A DNA stretch of 64,000 nucleotides from Hippopus hippopus (taxonomy: Eukaryota > Mollusca > Bivalvia > Cardiida > Cardiidae). The translations under genes and the position numbers were made by a program. Under the pieces are notes generated by a model. The model ran no database searches. It was not told where the DNA came from and saw only the letters and a program-made list of their open reading frames with translations. Shown here one piece after another: positions 1-13,200 of this stretch (position 1 is its first letter; every line of letters begins with the position of its first letter). The stretch lies in contig OX328108.1 of assembly GCA_946811185.2 (NCBI GenBank), forward strand, positions 4,859,501 to 4,923,500, read 5' to 3'.

Positions 1-1138
1 GCTTTTTGCTGACTCCCGCGTGTTGATTATTCAGAAATCATAGTCGCTGACGGAAGTTTGTTGGATTAAACGTTTTTAACAAATAACCAACCACCAAAAG
101 AACAATACAGAAATATGCACCGACATCCCAGATGTTCCGTGTGACAACCGTCTACTGTACATCTATTCATCTGATCGTTACAGAAGTATCTTTTGGTGCT
201 TACCTAGCAAATTTCTTGGACGCAGCCATGTTTTTTACTGGAGCGGGTACGTTGATTTGACAGGTGCAGTAACGTTGACCTGGAGCAGGGATCGTATATA
301 CACATGTATATAAGATCCCTGCCTGGAGCAAGTACGTAAGGTCTCTCCAGTGTGGTGTGTGGGCTTATATATACCGAAGCTATTACCTAAGCCTGTAGGG
401 GCTGATTTATTTCTAAATGACCGGTGCATAGGTTGCATGCTAGCTGACCATAGCTGAATAATTGCGATCATTATGTTAAATCGTTTTCTGATTGTTCGAA
501 AACGCCCTTCGGGCGTTATTTGCCATGTAATAAGGCAATTGCATTTTATATCTCGATGAAAACACAAAAATCTGCACTCAACCCTTAAATGAATCACGCG
601 ACGTAGCGTTATATTGAGTAATCTTTTATTTTTTAAGAAATTCGAAGTAACAGTTGTTGTTTCGAAAAGTAGTCTGGTTCTGCATCCAAAATGCCCAAAT
701 CAGATAGGTCTGAAAAATGCCACAGGTCTAGCGGAAGATAATGTAGGCTCATCACAAAACTAAACCTGGAGAAGTATATCTAGGTACAAAGCCAGCTACG
801 CGGAAATAAAGGTGTTAATCCTCCGCAATATTTTGTAAAAAAAAAAACTCCATGTGTAAATGCTGAAACCAACTAAGACGAATCCTCCTTTCGTAACGGC
901 TTCATATTTGAGATTAACGTGAGCTTAAAATAGAATCTTGGAAGTTTTTTTTAGTTCTATGTTAATTTTCAATGAACCAATTGGGAAAATCCCATAAGTT
1001 ACTATTAATAGGTAAACCGGAGGAAATTTATTTATGGTTTCCCAGATGTGTATATACTAGCCTATATGTTGTATCAGAATATTAATGGAAAAGATATTTC
1101 GTTCTTGTAAGGAGTGAAAATTAAGCTTTAAACCATCA
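1..1138. other. Upstream region of RO60, no gene recognised
   Basis: This stretch precedes the first coding exon of RO60 and should hold its promoter and 5' untranslated sequence, but I see no clear TATA or initiator. A 120-codon open frame on the - strand (597 to 235) has no recognisable domain and is probably chance. No copy of the main MITE families is obvious, which makes this one of the less repetitive stretches of the window. Confidence 0.5.
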
Positions 1139-1204
1139 ATGCAAGTTCAAGGAACGCTAAGAACACCAAGAGAACCTGATACTGTTGACCTCAGAAAACC
1201 ACCG
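1139..1204 (+). CDS. RO60: RO60 coding exon 1 (residues 1-22)
   Basis: The ATG at 1139 opens a 22-codon segment ending at a strong donor (ACCG|GTAAGC). It joins in phase 0 to exon 2, giving ...[15 protein letters not shown], which leads straight into the conserved start of the TROVE domain. The N terminus is poorly conserved in this family, so the start rests on frame continuity, donor quality and plausible length. The 5' end of the exon (untranslated part) cannot be placed. Confidence 0.8.
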
Positions 1205-4200
1205 GTAAGCTAATGATTTTGGAATCATTGATAGTTCTCTCATATTGTCAAAATAATATGTAGCGTTTATCTTCGCTTTGACGATCATTTTCTCTGAGAC
1301 AAAGGCAGATTGGAAGAGCAATCACAAAAGAAAAAAATATCGGAGCTTCAGTTTTGAATGTACCTCCCATTCGGTGACTAGCTCCGATGTTATTTTTGTA
1401 ACTGTGTCTCTGCTAGCGGAGACGCAATCACAAAAGGATCCATCACAAAAATAACATAGGAACAACTCCCCTCAGACTGAAGGTAGGTTTAATGTAACCA
1501 GTAAAGTATATATGGATCGTATATATGAATCGTACTCTGTCAAAAGGGGGTTTAATGCATCTCCAAGTCTCAATATTTAGGATTGCTTAATTCTTTGACA
1601 TATTTTGGCTGTTATTGTGTCTCAGTGAAGCTGAGAAAGTATAAATCATTGATCAGACTGGATATTTTCTGCAGTCTGATCTTAATCTACACTGTTTACA
1701 AGGGCAACTACTTTGTAGTGATGAAAAGCGCTTAAAGCCCACATAATCATGACTTTTAACGATCTACCTTTGATCCGAAGGGGAGCTGCATTGTTATTTT
1801 TTGATTGTTTCTCCAGTCCTTGCGGAGACTCAACAAGAAAAAAAAATATCGGAGCAAGCCTGCATATCAGGGTATTAACGGCCCTGACGAAGAAGGCTTT
1901 TGAAAACACAGAAAAATTGAAAATGCTGGTAACCAGCATTTTCTCATTTTCCCACATTGTTTTATATGCTATGCATATCTGTTCATCGCTTTACATCTTG
2001 TAGGTAAAGAACCATGCTGGTGGATATGTTAACAAAATCAGTGACTTGGACAGACTGGAGAGATACATCATCATCGGGTCAGATGATGGCACGTTTTATG
2101 TCATGAAAGAGAGACTTGATCGTCAGAACATTAAGTGTTTGGACAGGTAAAAGTCAGCTGTTTTATATTTTGATTTTTTCCTAGGATCAAAGGACCTAAA
2201 ACCCTGAGTCTCTCTGATAGTAGGATCTCAAGACTTGTTACTGTTAACCCTTTACCAAACAACAGAAATGTTAGACTGGTTCATATTGAAAGCATTGGCA
2301 GACGACAAAAGTGTTTCAGTTTATGAAATTTGTCTCTGGAAGGGTAGAAAACATTGTGGGAAAAGGAGAAAGTGCTGGTTATCAGCATTTTCTCCCTTTC
2401 CCGCAAGGTTGTCAATAGATTTCCTTCCCAGGAACCCTGGGTTAACCCTTTACCAGACTGTTATTTATCACGTAACTTCCCTTGTTTTGGTTTAATATAC
2501 CCATTACAAATTTTCTTATCTCATACACATTTGATATCACAATTGTGTGTCATCATTTTTGACGTCATTTTGTACATATTTCATAGATGTGAATGGGTTT
2601 TATAGATACTACTGCAGGTGCATCTATAGATGATATTGCATCATCTGATCTATAATTTGTGAAATAGCATTATGTGATAAAAACAATCTGACATTCGTTG
2701 GCATTTGAGATAAAATTTTAATAAGCTTGTCAAGAAAAATATGTTATTAAGCTTGCCAAAGGCTTGCTTAACAATATTTTCCCTAGTCTTGTTTACCAGG
2801 ATTTTCTCCTTTTCCTACAATGTTTTCAAAGGGCTTTTCCTTCAAAGGTCTTAAAACTTGTGATTGTGTGGTAAAGGGTTAATTCTTCTAGTATGAATAA
2901 GTAAATAAGGCCAAAACAAAATATACATATATGTGGTTCCGATTACTGACCATGTCTATTTTTACGCCCGACCCTAAACATTTTTTTCACCTGTTGATCG
3001 TTTAATATTTTATCACACGGTCATGTTATCCTTGTCCATGGGAAATTCGAAAAATTTTATTACCTAGATATGAATTGCATCTGGGGCGTGTTTGGAAAGA
3101 AAAAAAGAATCAAGAAAACAAAATAGTCTGACCTACTAACCTTAATTCGCAAAAGCATGTAACCGAAACCACACATAGTCTTGTATATTTTATGTATAAA
3201 GACTTGTGATGATAATTTTCAGAATCATTGCTGCTGGTGATGGACTAAAAGCTGTCAGTTTAATCGAGGATGTCAGTGTAAACCGAAGAAATGTGAAACA
3301 GAGCTGTCTTCTCCAAGCACTAGCCGTGTGCACAAGGTGCAATGATCAAAAAACCAAGAAGGCTGCATACTCTATCCTGAGTAGAGTATGCCGTATACCG
3401 ACCTTCTTGTTTGAATTTGTGAAATTTTGCCAGGAAGAAAATTTAAATGACCAAGGTATGTAGACCTATTCATCTTATGAGCATTGTTACGGGAGACCAC
3501 TCATGGCTTCATCCGGATTTAAATACAATACCTAACAACTGCGTTAGGGAGAATTCTCTTTAGCTCAGTGGTTATGGTAATGGCCTTTCGTACGGGCGTT
3601 CGAGGTTCGAATCCTGCCCGGTCCCTGTATTTCTGCTATGCATTTGTTCATTTGTTTCTTTGTTACAGACTTTGTTCGTAAGATGGGGGCTCGTCTGGGA
3701 TTGGCCATTGAGCCATTAATCCCATTTGTTGTCCAAAAACGGACATTTGTTGTGTAAATGATAGACTTACTGCCTAATAAGGCTTTGAGTCATCAATAAA
3801 TGATGACTTTAAGAGGGGGTGTGTTACGGGAGACCACTCTTTTATGCATGGTTTCATCCCGATTTAAATACAATACCTAACAACTGCGTTAGGGAGAATT
3901 CTCTTTAGCTCAGTGGTTATGGTATTGGCCTTTCGTCGGGGCGTTCTAGGTTCGAATCCTGCCCTGTCCCTGTATTTCTGCTATGCAATTGTTTCTTTGT
4001 TACGGACTTTGTTCATAAGAGCATTCCTGAGTGTCTACAACCCTGAAGAAAAAGCCTTTTCAAAACTTTGTGGAAAAGGAGAAAATACAGGATATCAGCG
4101 TTTTCTACATTTTCCACAGTTTAGTCATCTCTAGATGCTTTGAGCTGATGATGCCTCCTCAACTTGACAAAGATCACAGTTATGGTATAGTTCCAAACCC

Positions 4201-7200
4201 AAACAATCGCCCATTGCCATAATTTATGTGTGTCAGTGACTGCAGAACTGGGTCTTATGATCAATAAATCACATTTTCAGTGATTCCCATATTTTGATGC
4301 GCCTACGAAAATAAGGAGCTTTTTACCACAAGTATTAATTGGTAAATGATCCATGACGTCATGCATATGACACAGTTTGTCTGTGAGTTGAATGTTTTGC
4401 TCCAATGGTTAAAAGGTAAAATAATAGACTACTGGTGAATTGATTCTACTTGTATTTCAGTCATATCCTGAATTCATCTCATATAACATTGTCTTTCTTC
4501 CAGAAACCAATGAAACCTATATAAAAATGCAGTATTTTATTGGCTATTTGAAGTTTGTTGAATTGGCAAAGGTTAATGTACACTGACCACTAGCATTTTC
4601 CTCTGCTGCCTGAGGTTAACCGTATTCCACCAGACAAAATTTGAGAACATTTGAAAACATTTGCAGATGACAAATTAAATGTGGATCAAAAAGAGGGATG
4701 CATGTGAAAGAATGGCAAACATTGTGAAGAAAGGAGAAAATGCTGGTCTTCAGCATTTTCTCCTTTTCTCACAATGTTCTCAAAAGCCTTCTTCCTCAGT
4801 GTCATTAAAACTCAGGATTGTGTGGCAAAGAGTTAAATTAAAAACAAGATAGTTAATTTACAAAAAATCTGTTAATTGTAAAACCTTGAAATGGAGACAC
4901 ACATGAAAATGCTGTGACAGATGGACACATTTACAAGTAAACTAATTCTCTTCAGTTTTTTCACCATTCGTATACTTCTATGTTACCTTCAATCATAAGG
5001 GTTGCTCCAATCTTTTTTCGGTGATCGTGTCTCAGCTAGGAGAAGTAATCACAAAAAATAACATTGTAGCTACCCTCAGAATCGGGGGTACTTCTAAACC
5101 AACTTAATACAAGAATTGAGGGGAGACTTTATTGAAAATTTAGGATGCTCAAGGATATAATGCTTGCATGTATATCAACATGTTACAACAAGACAAAAAC
5201 CTCATTCATCTTGCCGCAGATCACTCTTGAAAATGCTGAGGCAAAAGAAGCAGCTTATGCTTCTTCCGCAGTATTTTCACAGATATTTTTTCATTAACCT
5301 CACAGACCTGGGTCTGCATTCACACACTATTTTCAGGAGCATTTTTGAAAGACTTTCAAAGTAATGCAACTTCTGATTGGCTAAACCAAATGGTTTAGCC
5401 TATCAGAAGTTGTGTTACTTTCAAGTTTATTAAAATTCTTGAGTATAAGACTAGGAATCTTGTTAAGAATGGTTGGTGAATATAGACCCTCATGTGCACT
5501 GATACTGTATAAGTGGAAATTTTTGCGAGGTGGAAATTTTTGCGATTTCGAGAATTTGAAAAATTTGCTAACTTTTCTGTTCACATATTTAACAACAAGT
5601 ACACTAATAAATAATGAGTGTTTTGAATTCGCCAACATTTCCCAACGCTAAATGTCCGTAATCACTAATTTGCAATTTTTTCGACACTCGTAAATATCCA
5701 CGTATACAGTAATTTTGTATTTGTATGTAGGGAAGGGTTGGGGACGTGCCCACAAAAAAGCTATAACAGAATGGTACAGAAGCTTCAAGACCAACCCTGA
5801 GAAGCTTGCACGACACATTTCCAAGTTTAAGAAGAGAGAAGGATGGACACATAGGGATGTGTTAAGGCTTGCCCATTCGAAAATTGAAGATAGTGATGAA
5901 ATTGGGTTTATTTTAAGGTAACAGGCCAGTTTACCCTTTACCTTACAATCCCGACTTTTAACAACCCTGACAAAACACTGAAAACATTTTGAAAGCTTTT
6001 GAAAACATTTTGGGAAAAGGAGAAAATGCTGGTAACTAGCAATTTTTCCTTTTCCCACAATGTTTTCTACCCTATTAATGACATATTTTGTCATTTTGGC
6101 CACCTTTGTCTTCTGCAAATGCTTTCAATTTCAGTCTGAAATTTTGTCATCTGGTACAGAGTTAACCCTTTACCAAACAACAAAATTTTAGACTCATCCA
6201 TATTGAAAGCATATGTTGACAATAAAGTAAACGAGACTCAAATGAACCTATTCTTGAAAGGGTAGAAAACATTGTGGTAAAAAGAGATAATGCTGGTTAC
6301 CAGTATTTTCTCCCTTTCCCTTAGTGTTTTCAAAATTTCTCTTCTCAAAGGTCGTTATACCTCAGAATTGTTTAGTAAAGGGCTAACTTTTGACCACACA
6401 ATCTCTAGTTTAATGATCCTGAGAAAGAAGGAATTTAACTCTTTACCACAGAATCCTGACTTTTAACGACCCTGAGAAAGAAACCTATGGAAAACACTGT
6501 GGGAAAAGGAGAAAATGCTGGTAACCTTTTCCCATAATATTTTCTATCCTATCGAAGTCAGAAATCATCATATTAATAAGGTTGAATTTGTTGCCTGCAG
6601 ATGCTTTGAATTTGGTCCAGTCCAAAAAATTGTTGTTTGGTAAAGAGTTAAAGATATTGTGATGAACCCTTTACCACACAATCCCGAATTTTAACGACCC
6701 TGAGAGAGAAAGCTTTTAAAAACATTGTGGGTCCAACAATGTTTTTAAAAGCCTTCTATCTCAGGGTCGTTAAAACTCTGTATCATGTGATAAAGGGTTA
6801 ACATATTTCATACCTACTTTGCAGGTATATCATCAAAGGTCATGATCAAGCCAAAGACATGTACATGTCCGAAGACAGAATGGATCCTGTCCCACTATCC
6901 TTAGTTAAAGTTTCGGATCTTTTGGCTGCATTTGATCGCGCAATGTTGTGCAGGGAAGAAGGAGAGCTTATCAGCCTTATTCGGGAGTACAAGCTGACAT
7001 GGGAACAATGTCCGACACAGTTCTTAAAAAGTCCAGAGGTCTGGAAGTCTCTCCTTCCGCAAATGCCAATAGAGGCAATGATTAAGAATCTCGGACGAAT
7101 GACAGCTCTCGGGGTTTTTCCTGCAAACAGCCGTGAAGAAGAAATGGTATTTTGTTTAACTCTTTATAGTCAGTGGTAGTTAGTTATAGTTAGTGGCTCG

Positions 7201-10200
7201 GAAAGAAAGCTATGTCAGCACTGGTGTGAGCAAGCCAGGAAACACACGCATAGGTGAACTAGCCATGGTGATATGACCTATGCTGTTAAAATAGCAATCA
7301 ACTCCAATACATACAAACAAACCTGGGCCTTTAATGTATTCAGCATCCACCAATAACAATATAAACCTAAAGATTTTAGAAGTAAGCGAATTCACTCATT
7401 CTTCTCTCTTCTTTATTTCAAAGGCTTGTAAAAAGATAAGGTCCATTAATAAAATGTCGGGTATGCAACCTCAGAGTGAGGATATGGAGACGGAGGACGA
7501 CCGAATGGATATCCAAATAGGATCTGCTGATGATGAAAACGTTATACTTAAAGTCATCGAAAAGAGGACTGGCACCAATTTTTATCATCCATTCAAAGTT
7601 CTCATTGGGCTGGTTACATACAGAGCAGGTAAAAATCTTTTTTTCTTTCCTTATTTAAAACCTATAATCCTAAAATTATCCAAAAGAGGACAGGTGCAAT
7701 TTTTCATGATTTATGCAAATTATTTGTCTGGCTGGTTGCCTAAAAAGTAGTATAGCCACGACATGTAAGTTTGCAGTAGATATTGCTTCGAGGTAATCAG
7801 TATTTTTCCGTCATAACAAAAATCGTTGCCTTATAGCGGCATGTCTGGTTTCTACTTTGATTGTAAATACCTTGACTCGGACATTTCTTTACCTCAGCCA
7901 ACTTCATTTTCCAAAATAAAAGATAAGAATGGAAGAAAAATATACCAGAAGTGTAAACAATCTCAGTGGCACCTACATGCTTAAGGCCATTTACACAACC
8001 CTCTAAAATCCTTCATTACACGCAGTTTAACTTAAAAACATGCATGATGACGTATTTGGATTATCTGCTAGGTCATGTGGCAATATTTCAAATCATGTGA
8101 CTGAAAATTGGCGCCAAAGATATCAAGTTGTACTGATTTTTTTACGAAAACCATCGAAGTCGCATGAATCAATTTCAGAATGGTCCCAGGACAGTGGTGA
8201 GGGTCGAGGTGGATTTTCTTTCAAATAATGGATGAAACTTAATGATATTTTCTATGACGCTAAGTAAAAAATGAAATTAGAAAATTATTTGGTGATTTAT
8301 TCTAAACTGTCTTAAAATTTTGACTTTTTCTTGATAGACCTTAACTACCGTGAACCAATAAACCACAAGGCTAATTTTCCTTTGCCTCTTTTAACAAATT
8401 CAAAACCTAACATAATCCAAAGTTTAATTGTTATTCAAATTGGCACCAGTTTTTTTCATTCATTTAAAGTTCTCATTGTGATGATTACATACAGAGCAGG
8501 CAAACACTTTTTTCCTTCCTCATCTTGCAAGCTAAAACCCTAACATTGTCCAAAAGTGGAATGGCACTAATTTCTATTGTCCATTTGATCCTTTGCCAAA
8601 CAATCTAGAGTTTTAATGACCCTGTCAGAGAAAGCTTTTGAAAACATTGGGGGAAAGGGAGAAAATGTTGAAAACTAGCATCATTTTACACACACTAATT
8701 CAATCGCTCAACAAAATTGTGTTGAATATACAAGATGATGAATATACAGTGGAATTTATACCATAAACTCTACGGTCTAGTTACTGTTCAATACTGTATA
8801 CATGTATGTATATTCATGTTGAAAAATTTGCATATTACTGATTCAGGGCATTTTGCGTATGGAAATCTTTGTGATTTTAAGACACTTGTTATCTGTTTGT
8901 ATACTTGTGGTAAAATAATAATGTGAACAAAAAATCTGCGAATTTTTCAAATTTGTGAAATCGCAAAAATTTCCACATCACAAAAATTTCCACTTATACA
9001 GTAATAACTTTTGTACCCCAGCCTTGTATTGCTCTCTAGAAAAATTGTTAAAAAAGAAGTGATTGCTTGTAACAAGCATTTTGCCCATTTTTTTTTATCC
9101 CATTTCCCCATTTAATTTGCCATTTCATTCAAAAAAGATTTTATTCCCTTTCAGACATTGATAAAAAAGAGTAAGAGCTGTATTTGTTATCTGCACGTAC
9201 CATCATTACAGACAAGTCAAATATGGTCTGTAACATGCGAAAAGGGGCTTTCGGACATTTACCTAAAGTGTCGTCTCGAATCAGCCTGCGCATTCAGCAC
9301 ATGCAAATCCGGGACGTCAACATCAGATTTTGTCCTACAGTAGACTTGCGTGAAATAGAAAATCACACACAATCGGAAAATGTTGTCTCGGATCAGCCTG
9401 CACGGACTACGCGGGCTGATCCATACGACACTTTACACAAATATCCAAATGCCCCTTTTGATGTGTTGCATACCATATTTGCTCTCTATTTATAGGCAAG
9501 GGTGAGAAAGGCAAGCTTACATGGATTGCGAACCAGAGGATCGTTGATGCCCTGGACGAGGCGTTTTACAAAGCATTTGAATATGTGCAACCAACCAACA
9601 AAAACTACTATCTGGCTATTGATGTAAGTGGGTCCATGTCTCAACCAGTGCTGGGATCCAGGTAATAGACATTCCATTATATCAATCCTGTTCTAATTGA
9701 GTAGGACATTTTACACCACTGAAAATGACAGCATCTGAAAACATTGCAGGAATGGTTGTTTTGTGCCTTTGACATTATGCCTGTACATGACTGTTTCGTG
9801 CCTTTGACATTATGCTGGAGCATGTTTGTTTTGTGCCTTTGACATTATGCTGGAGCATGTCTGTTTCATACCTTTGACATTATGCTGGAGCATGTCTGTT
9901 TCATGCCTTTGACATTATGCTGGAGCATGTTTGTTTCATGCCTTTGACATTATGCTGGAGCATGTTTGTTTCATGCCATTTGATATTATGCTGGAGCATG
10001 TTTGTTTCCTGCCATTTGATATTATGCTTGAACATGATCATTTCAGTCATTTGACACTGTATATTAACTCTCAGTCTTCTAAAGCAGTTTGCACCATAAA
10101 ACTTTGAAAACATCAAATATTAGTGTTTAGAACTTGATTACAAGCAAAAACATTTTGATAAAAGAGTTTGACATGTCACAAGCAATTTCTCCTTTCACGA

Positions 10201-13200
10201 TGATATTTTCAAAAGTGGTCTTCTGTAAGACTCAAAACACAATCTGTAGGAGATAATGCACTGATTACATATGAGCCATGCTGTGACAAAAGGGGGCTTA
10301 ATGCATCCCGTAATCCATGGTATCATGCTAGCCATCACATATTTATGGATCTATTAGATCTACTTTTTTTAACAACCAACTTAATCATGAGATAGACTGG
10401 TCCTTGGGCATACAGAAAATTGACCAATAGCGAAAAGTTTCAGCCCAGGTCAGCCTGCTTGGACTGTGCAGGCTGACCTGGGTCGATACTTTTTGCAGAT
10501 GCACTAAGCCCCATTTCCAAAGAGCATGGCCCATATCTATTAAAAAAAACCTGTACTTATTTTTTTAGCTCGATAACTTGTGCGACTGCTGCTGCAGCCA
10601 TGACCATGATGACAATCAGAACAGAACAAAACACAGTTGTGAAGGGTAAGATGATTTCCTGTTTCGCTTAGCTATTTTTGTTGTCTGTGTTTTCATCGTG
10701 CAAAAACTTTGATATTTTACAATATCACTGTAATGACTTGAGATATCAAACTTGGACAACTTGCTTGGTGTAATGGATCATGGAGATGCCGTAAAGCTTC
10801 CTTTGCCCAAGCAAGATTCATTATGTATTTTACCACCCAGTGGTTGGAATCTTTGCACATTTTAAGAGAGGCATAGCTCTTTGCAAGTCATTACCCTCAT
10901 GCCAAATGACTTGAAAGCATCTGCAGATGACAAATTATATGAGTCATGCTCTGTGAAAAGGGGCTTAATGCATTTTTGTGGTCCATGTTACCAAGCAAGC
11001 CATCACATACAGATGGATCCATTATAGCCACCTTTTTTAACAACCGACTTAATCCTGAGGTAGACTGGTCCTTGGACATACGGAAAGTTTACCAGTAGGG
11101 TAAAGTTTCGGCCCAGGTCAGCCTGCACTGACTGCGCAGGCTGACTTGTGTTGATACTTTTCACAGATGGATTAAGGCCTGTTTTCACAGAGCAAGGCTC
11201 ATATTTGGCTGAATCAATGGAAAAAAGAGAAAATGCTTTCAGAAGTCTTCTGCTTCAGGGTCTTGAAAACACTGGACTGATTGGTAAAGGGTCAATACTT
11301 TATCACACAGTCCCCAGTTTTTACAGGAAATGGAGAAAAGCAAATTCAGTCATCTTCCAAACACTTTAAAGTTGGAAAGGTCTAGAATTTTATCATCTGG
11401 TAATGGTTTAGTTTACACATTTCGGCTCCTCTGTTTTCAAAGAAAAGGTTGAGGTATTTTCATGGCCCTGTCATCATCTGTGTGGGTATCGTGCTAAAAC
11501 TTTTATATTTTATAATATCTCTGTAAAAATGTAGATACTTACTTCTTACTTGGACTAGTTGTTAACTATCTAAAGGGGAACCCTTGCAACAAGAGGTAGC
11601 TAACATTGAAATATTTTGACACAGTTATGCCCCTTTATGACTTTGAATTTGTAGTGCAAAAACTTTGACATTTTAAAATATCTGTAAATACTGAAGGTAT
11701 TTACTTCAGACTGGGACAAGTTGTTAACTATCAAAAGGAGAACTCATACAACAGGGATAGGTAACCATCAAAATATTTTTGACCCAGTTATACTCCTTTT
11801 TTCACTTATAATTCTTCTTAAAAAAACTTTGACATTTTATATACCACTTGGAATAATCGTTAAACATCGAACGGGAAACCCAAACAACAAGAGCAGGTAA
11901 TTATCAAAATATCTTTGAAACAGTTATGTCCCTTTGGCATTGGCATTCACATGCTGTGCTCTTTTTTTCACAGGTTTTAGTCACGAGATGAGGGAGATTA
12001 ATATCGAAGAATTTGACAATTTGCACACAGTGTTAAAGAAAGTGGATCAGATCATGATGGGGGCCACTGACTGTTCGTTACCAATGAAGGATGCGATCGA
12101 AAATAGACTAAGGGATATTGATGTCTTTGTTGTCTATACAGACAACGAAACATGGTGAGTTGGACAAGGTACTTTTTTATTGTAAAACCGGAAATGTTTT
12201 TGGCGTGGAAATCTTCGTGATTTTTGTATAATCATTAAAATCGCAAAGGTATGTACCAGTGTTAATTCAGGCTATATTAAGGTAAATTTTATCTAGAAAC
12301 AGGGTCACATGGTGGCAATTGACACGGACCCTTGTGGACATCAGTGAGTGCCTTTTTTCATCAAAAACAACCACATTACCAGTCTACTGCCGGTTAAAAC
12401 TGACAATTAAACATGTTTCATTGAAGTAAAAAGGAGTTTTATTAAATTGAATAACATGATAGTTATATTTTTAGCTCACCTGAGCACAAAATGCTCATGG
12501 TGAGCTTTTGTGATCGTGCTGTGTCTGGCGTCCGTCATCCGTCGTCTGTCGTCAACTTTTACCTTGTGTACGCTCTAGAGGCCACATTTTCAGTCCGATA
12601 TTAGTGAAACTTGGTCAGAATGTTTGTCTGTATTATATCTCAGACGAGTTCGATAATGGGTCATGTTGGGTCAAAAACTAGGTCACTAGGTCAAATCTTA
12701 GAAAAACCTTGTGTACGCTGTAGAGGCCACATTTTCAGTCCGATACTCGTGAAACTTGTTCAGAATGTTTGTCTTGATAATATTTTGGACAAGTGTGAAA
12801 ATGGGTGAGGTCGGGTCAAAAACTAGGTCACTAGATCAAATCTTAGAAAAATCTTGTGTGCGCTCTAGAAACCACATTTTCTGTCCAAAACTCTTGAAAC
12901 TTGGTCAGAATGTTTGTCTTGATGATACCTCAGACAAGTTTGAAATTGGGTCAGGTCGGGTCAAAAATTAGGTCACTAGTTCAAATCTTAGAAAAATCTT
13001 GTATATGCTTTAGAGGCCACATTTTCTGTCCAAAACTCCTGAAAATTGGTCAAAATGTTTGTCCTGATGGTACCTTGCACAAGATTGAAAAAGAGTCATG
13101 TCTGGACAATAACTAGGTCACTAGATCAAATCTTAGAAAAACCTTCTGTACACTCTAGAGGCCACATTTTCTGTCCAAAATTCTTGAAAGTTAGTCAGAA

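Larger units (their letters stand above)
3485..4020 (+). mobile_element. Complete TRIM (miniature LTR retroelement) with tRNA-like LTRs
   Basis: Two direct repeats of 199 bp each (3485-3683 and 3822-4020) both start TGTTACGGGAGACCACTC and end GTTCRTAAGA. The left LTR is followed at once by a primer-binding-like site TGGGGGCTCGTCTGGGAT (3684-3701), of the proline-tRNA type. The right LTR is preceded by a purine tract AAGAGGGGGTG (3811-3821). A 4-bp target duplication GCAT flanks the element (3481-3484 and 4021-4024). The 138-bp interior encodes nothing, so it depends on another element's enzymes. Inside each LTR are tRNA-like boxes (A box 3561-3571 and 3906-3916; B box 3604-3614 and 3949-3959). 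It lies in RO60 intron 3 in the gene's orientation. Confidence 0.88.

Noticed and set aside
235..597. 120-codon open frame on the - strand
   Set aside because: No recognisable family, no splice or conservation support; composition fits chance.
2075..2110. Alternative RO60 start at the in-frame ATG in exon 2
   Set aside because: It would remove the conserved GGYV...GSDDGTFYV part of the domain, and exon 1 joins in phase with a good donor.
3561..3614. Possible tRNA genes at 3561, 3906, 21600, and on the - strand at 20930, 35900 and 39310
   Set aside because: A and B boxes are present but no acceptor stem can be paired. Each lies inside a SINE or LTR that recurs in the window.
5648..6118. 156-codon open frame on the - strand
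   Set aside because: It runs antisense across RO60 exon 4 and into a TTAA-MITE; the protein is a mixture of both.
9749..10040. CRISPR-like array
   Set aside because: Units are contiguous without spacers and the DNA is eukaryotic; it is a minisatellite.
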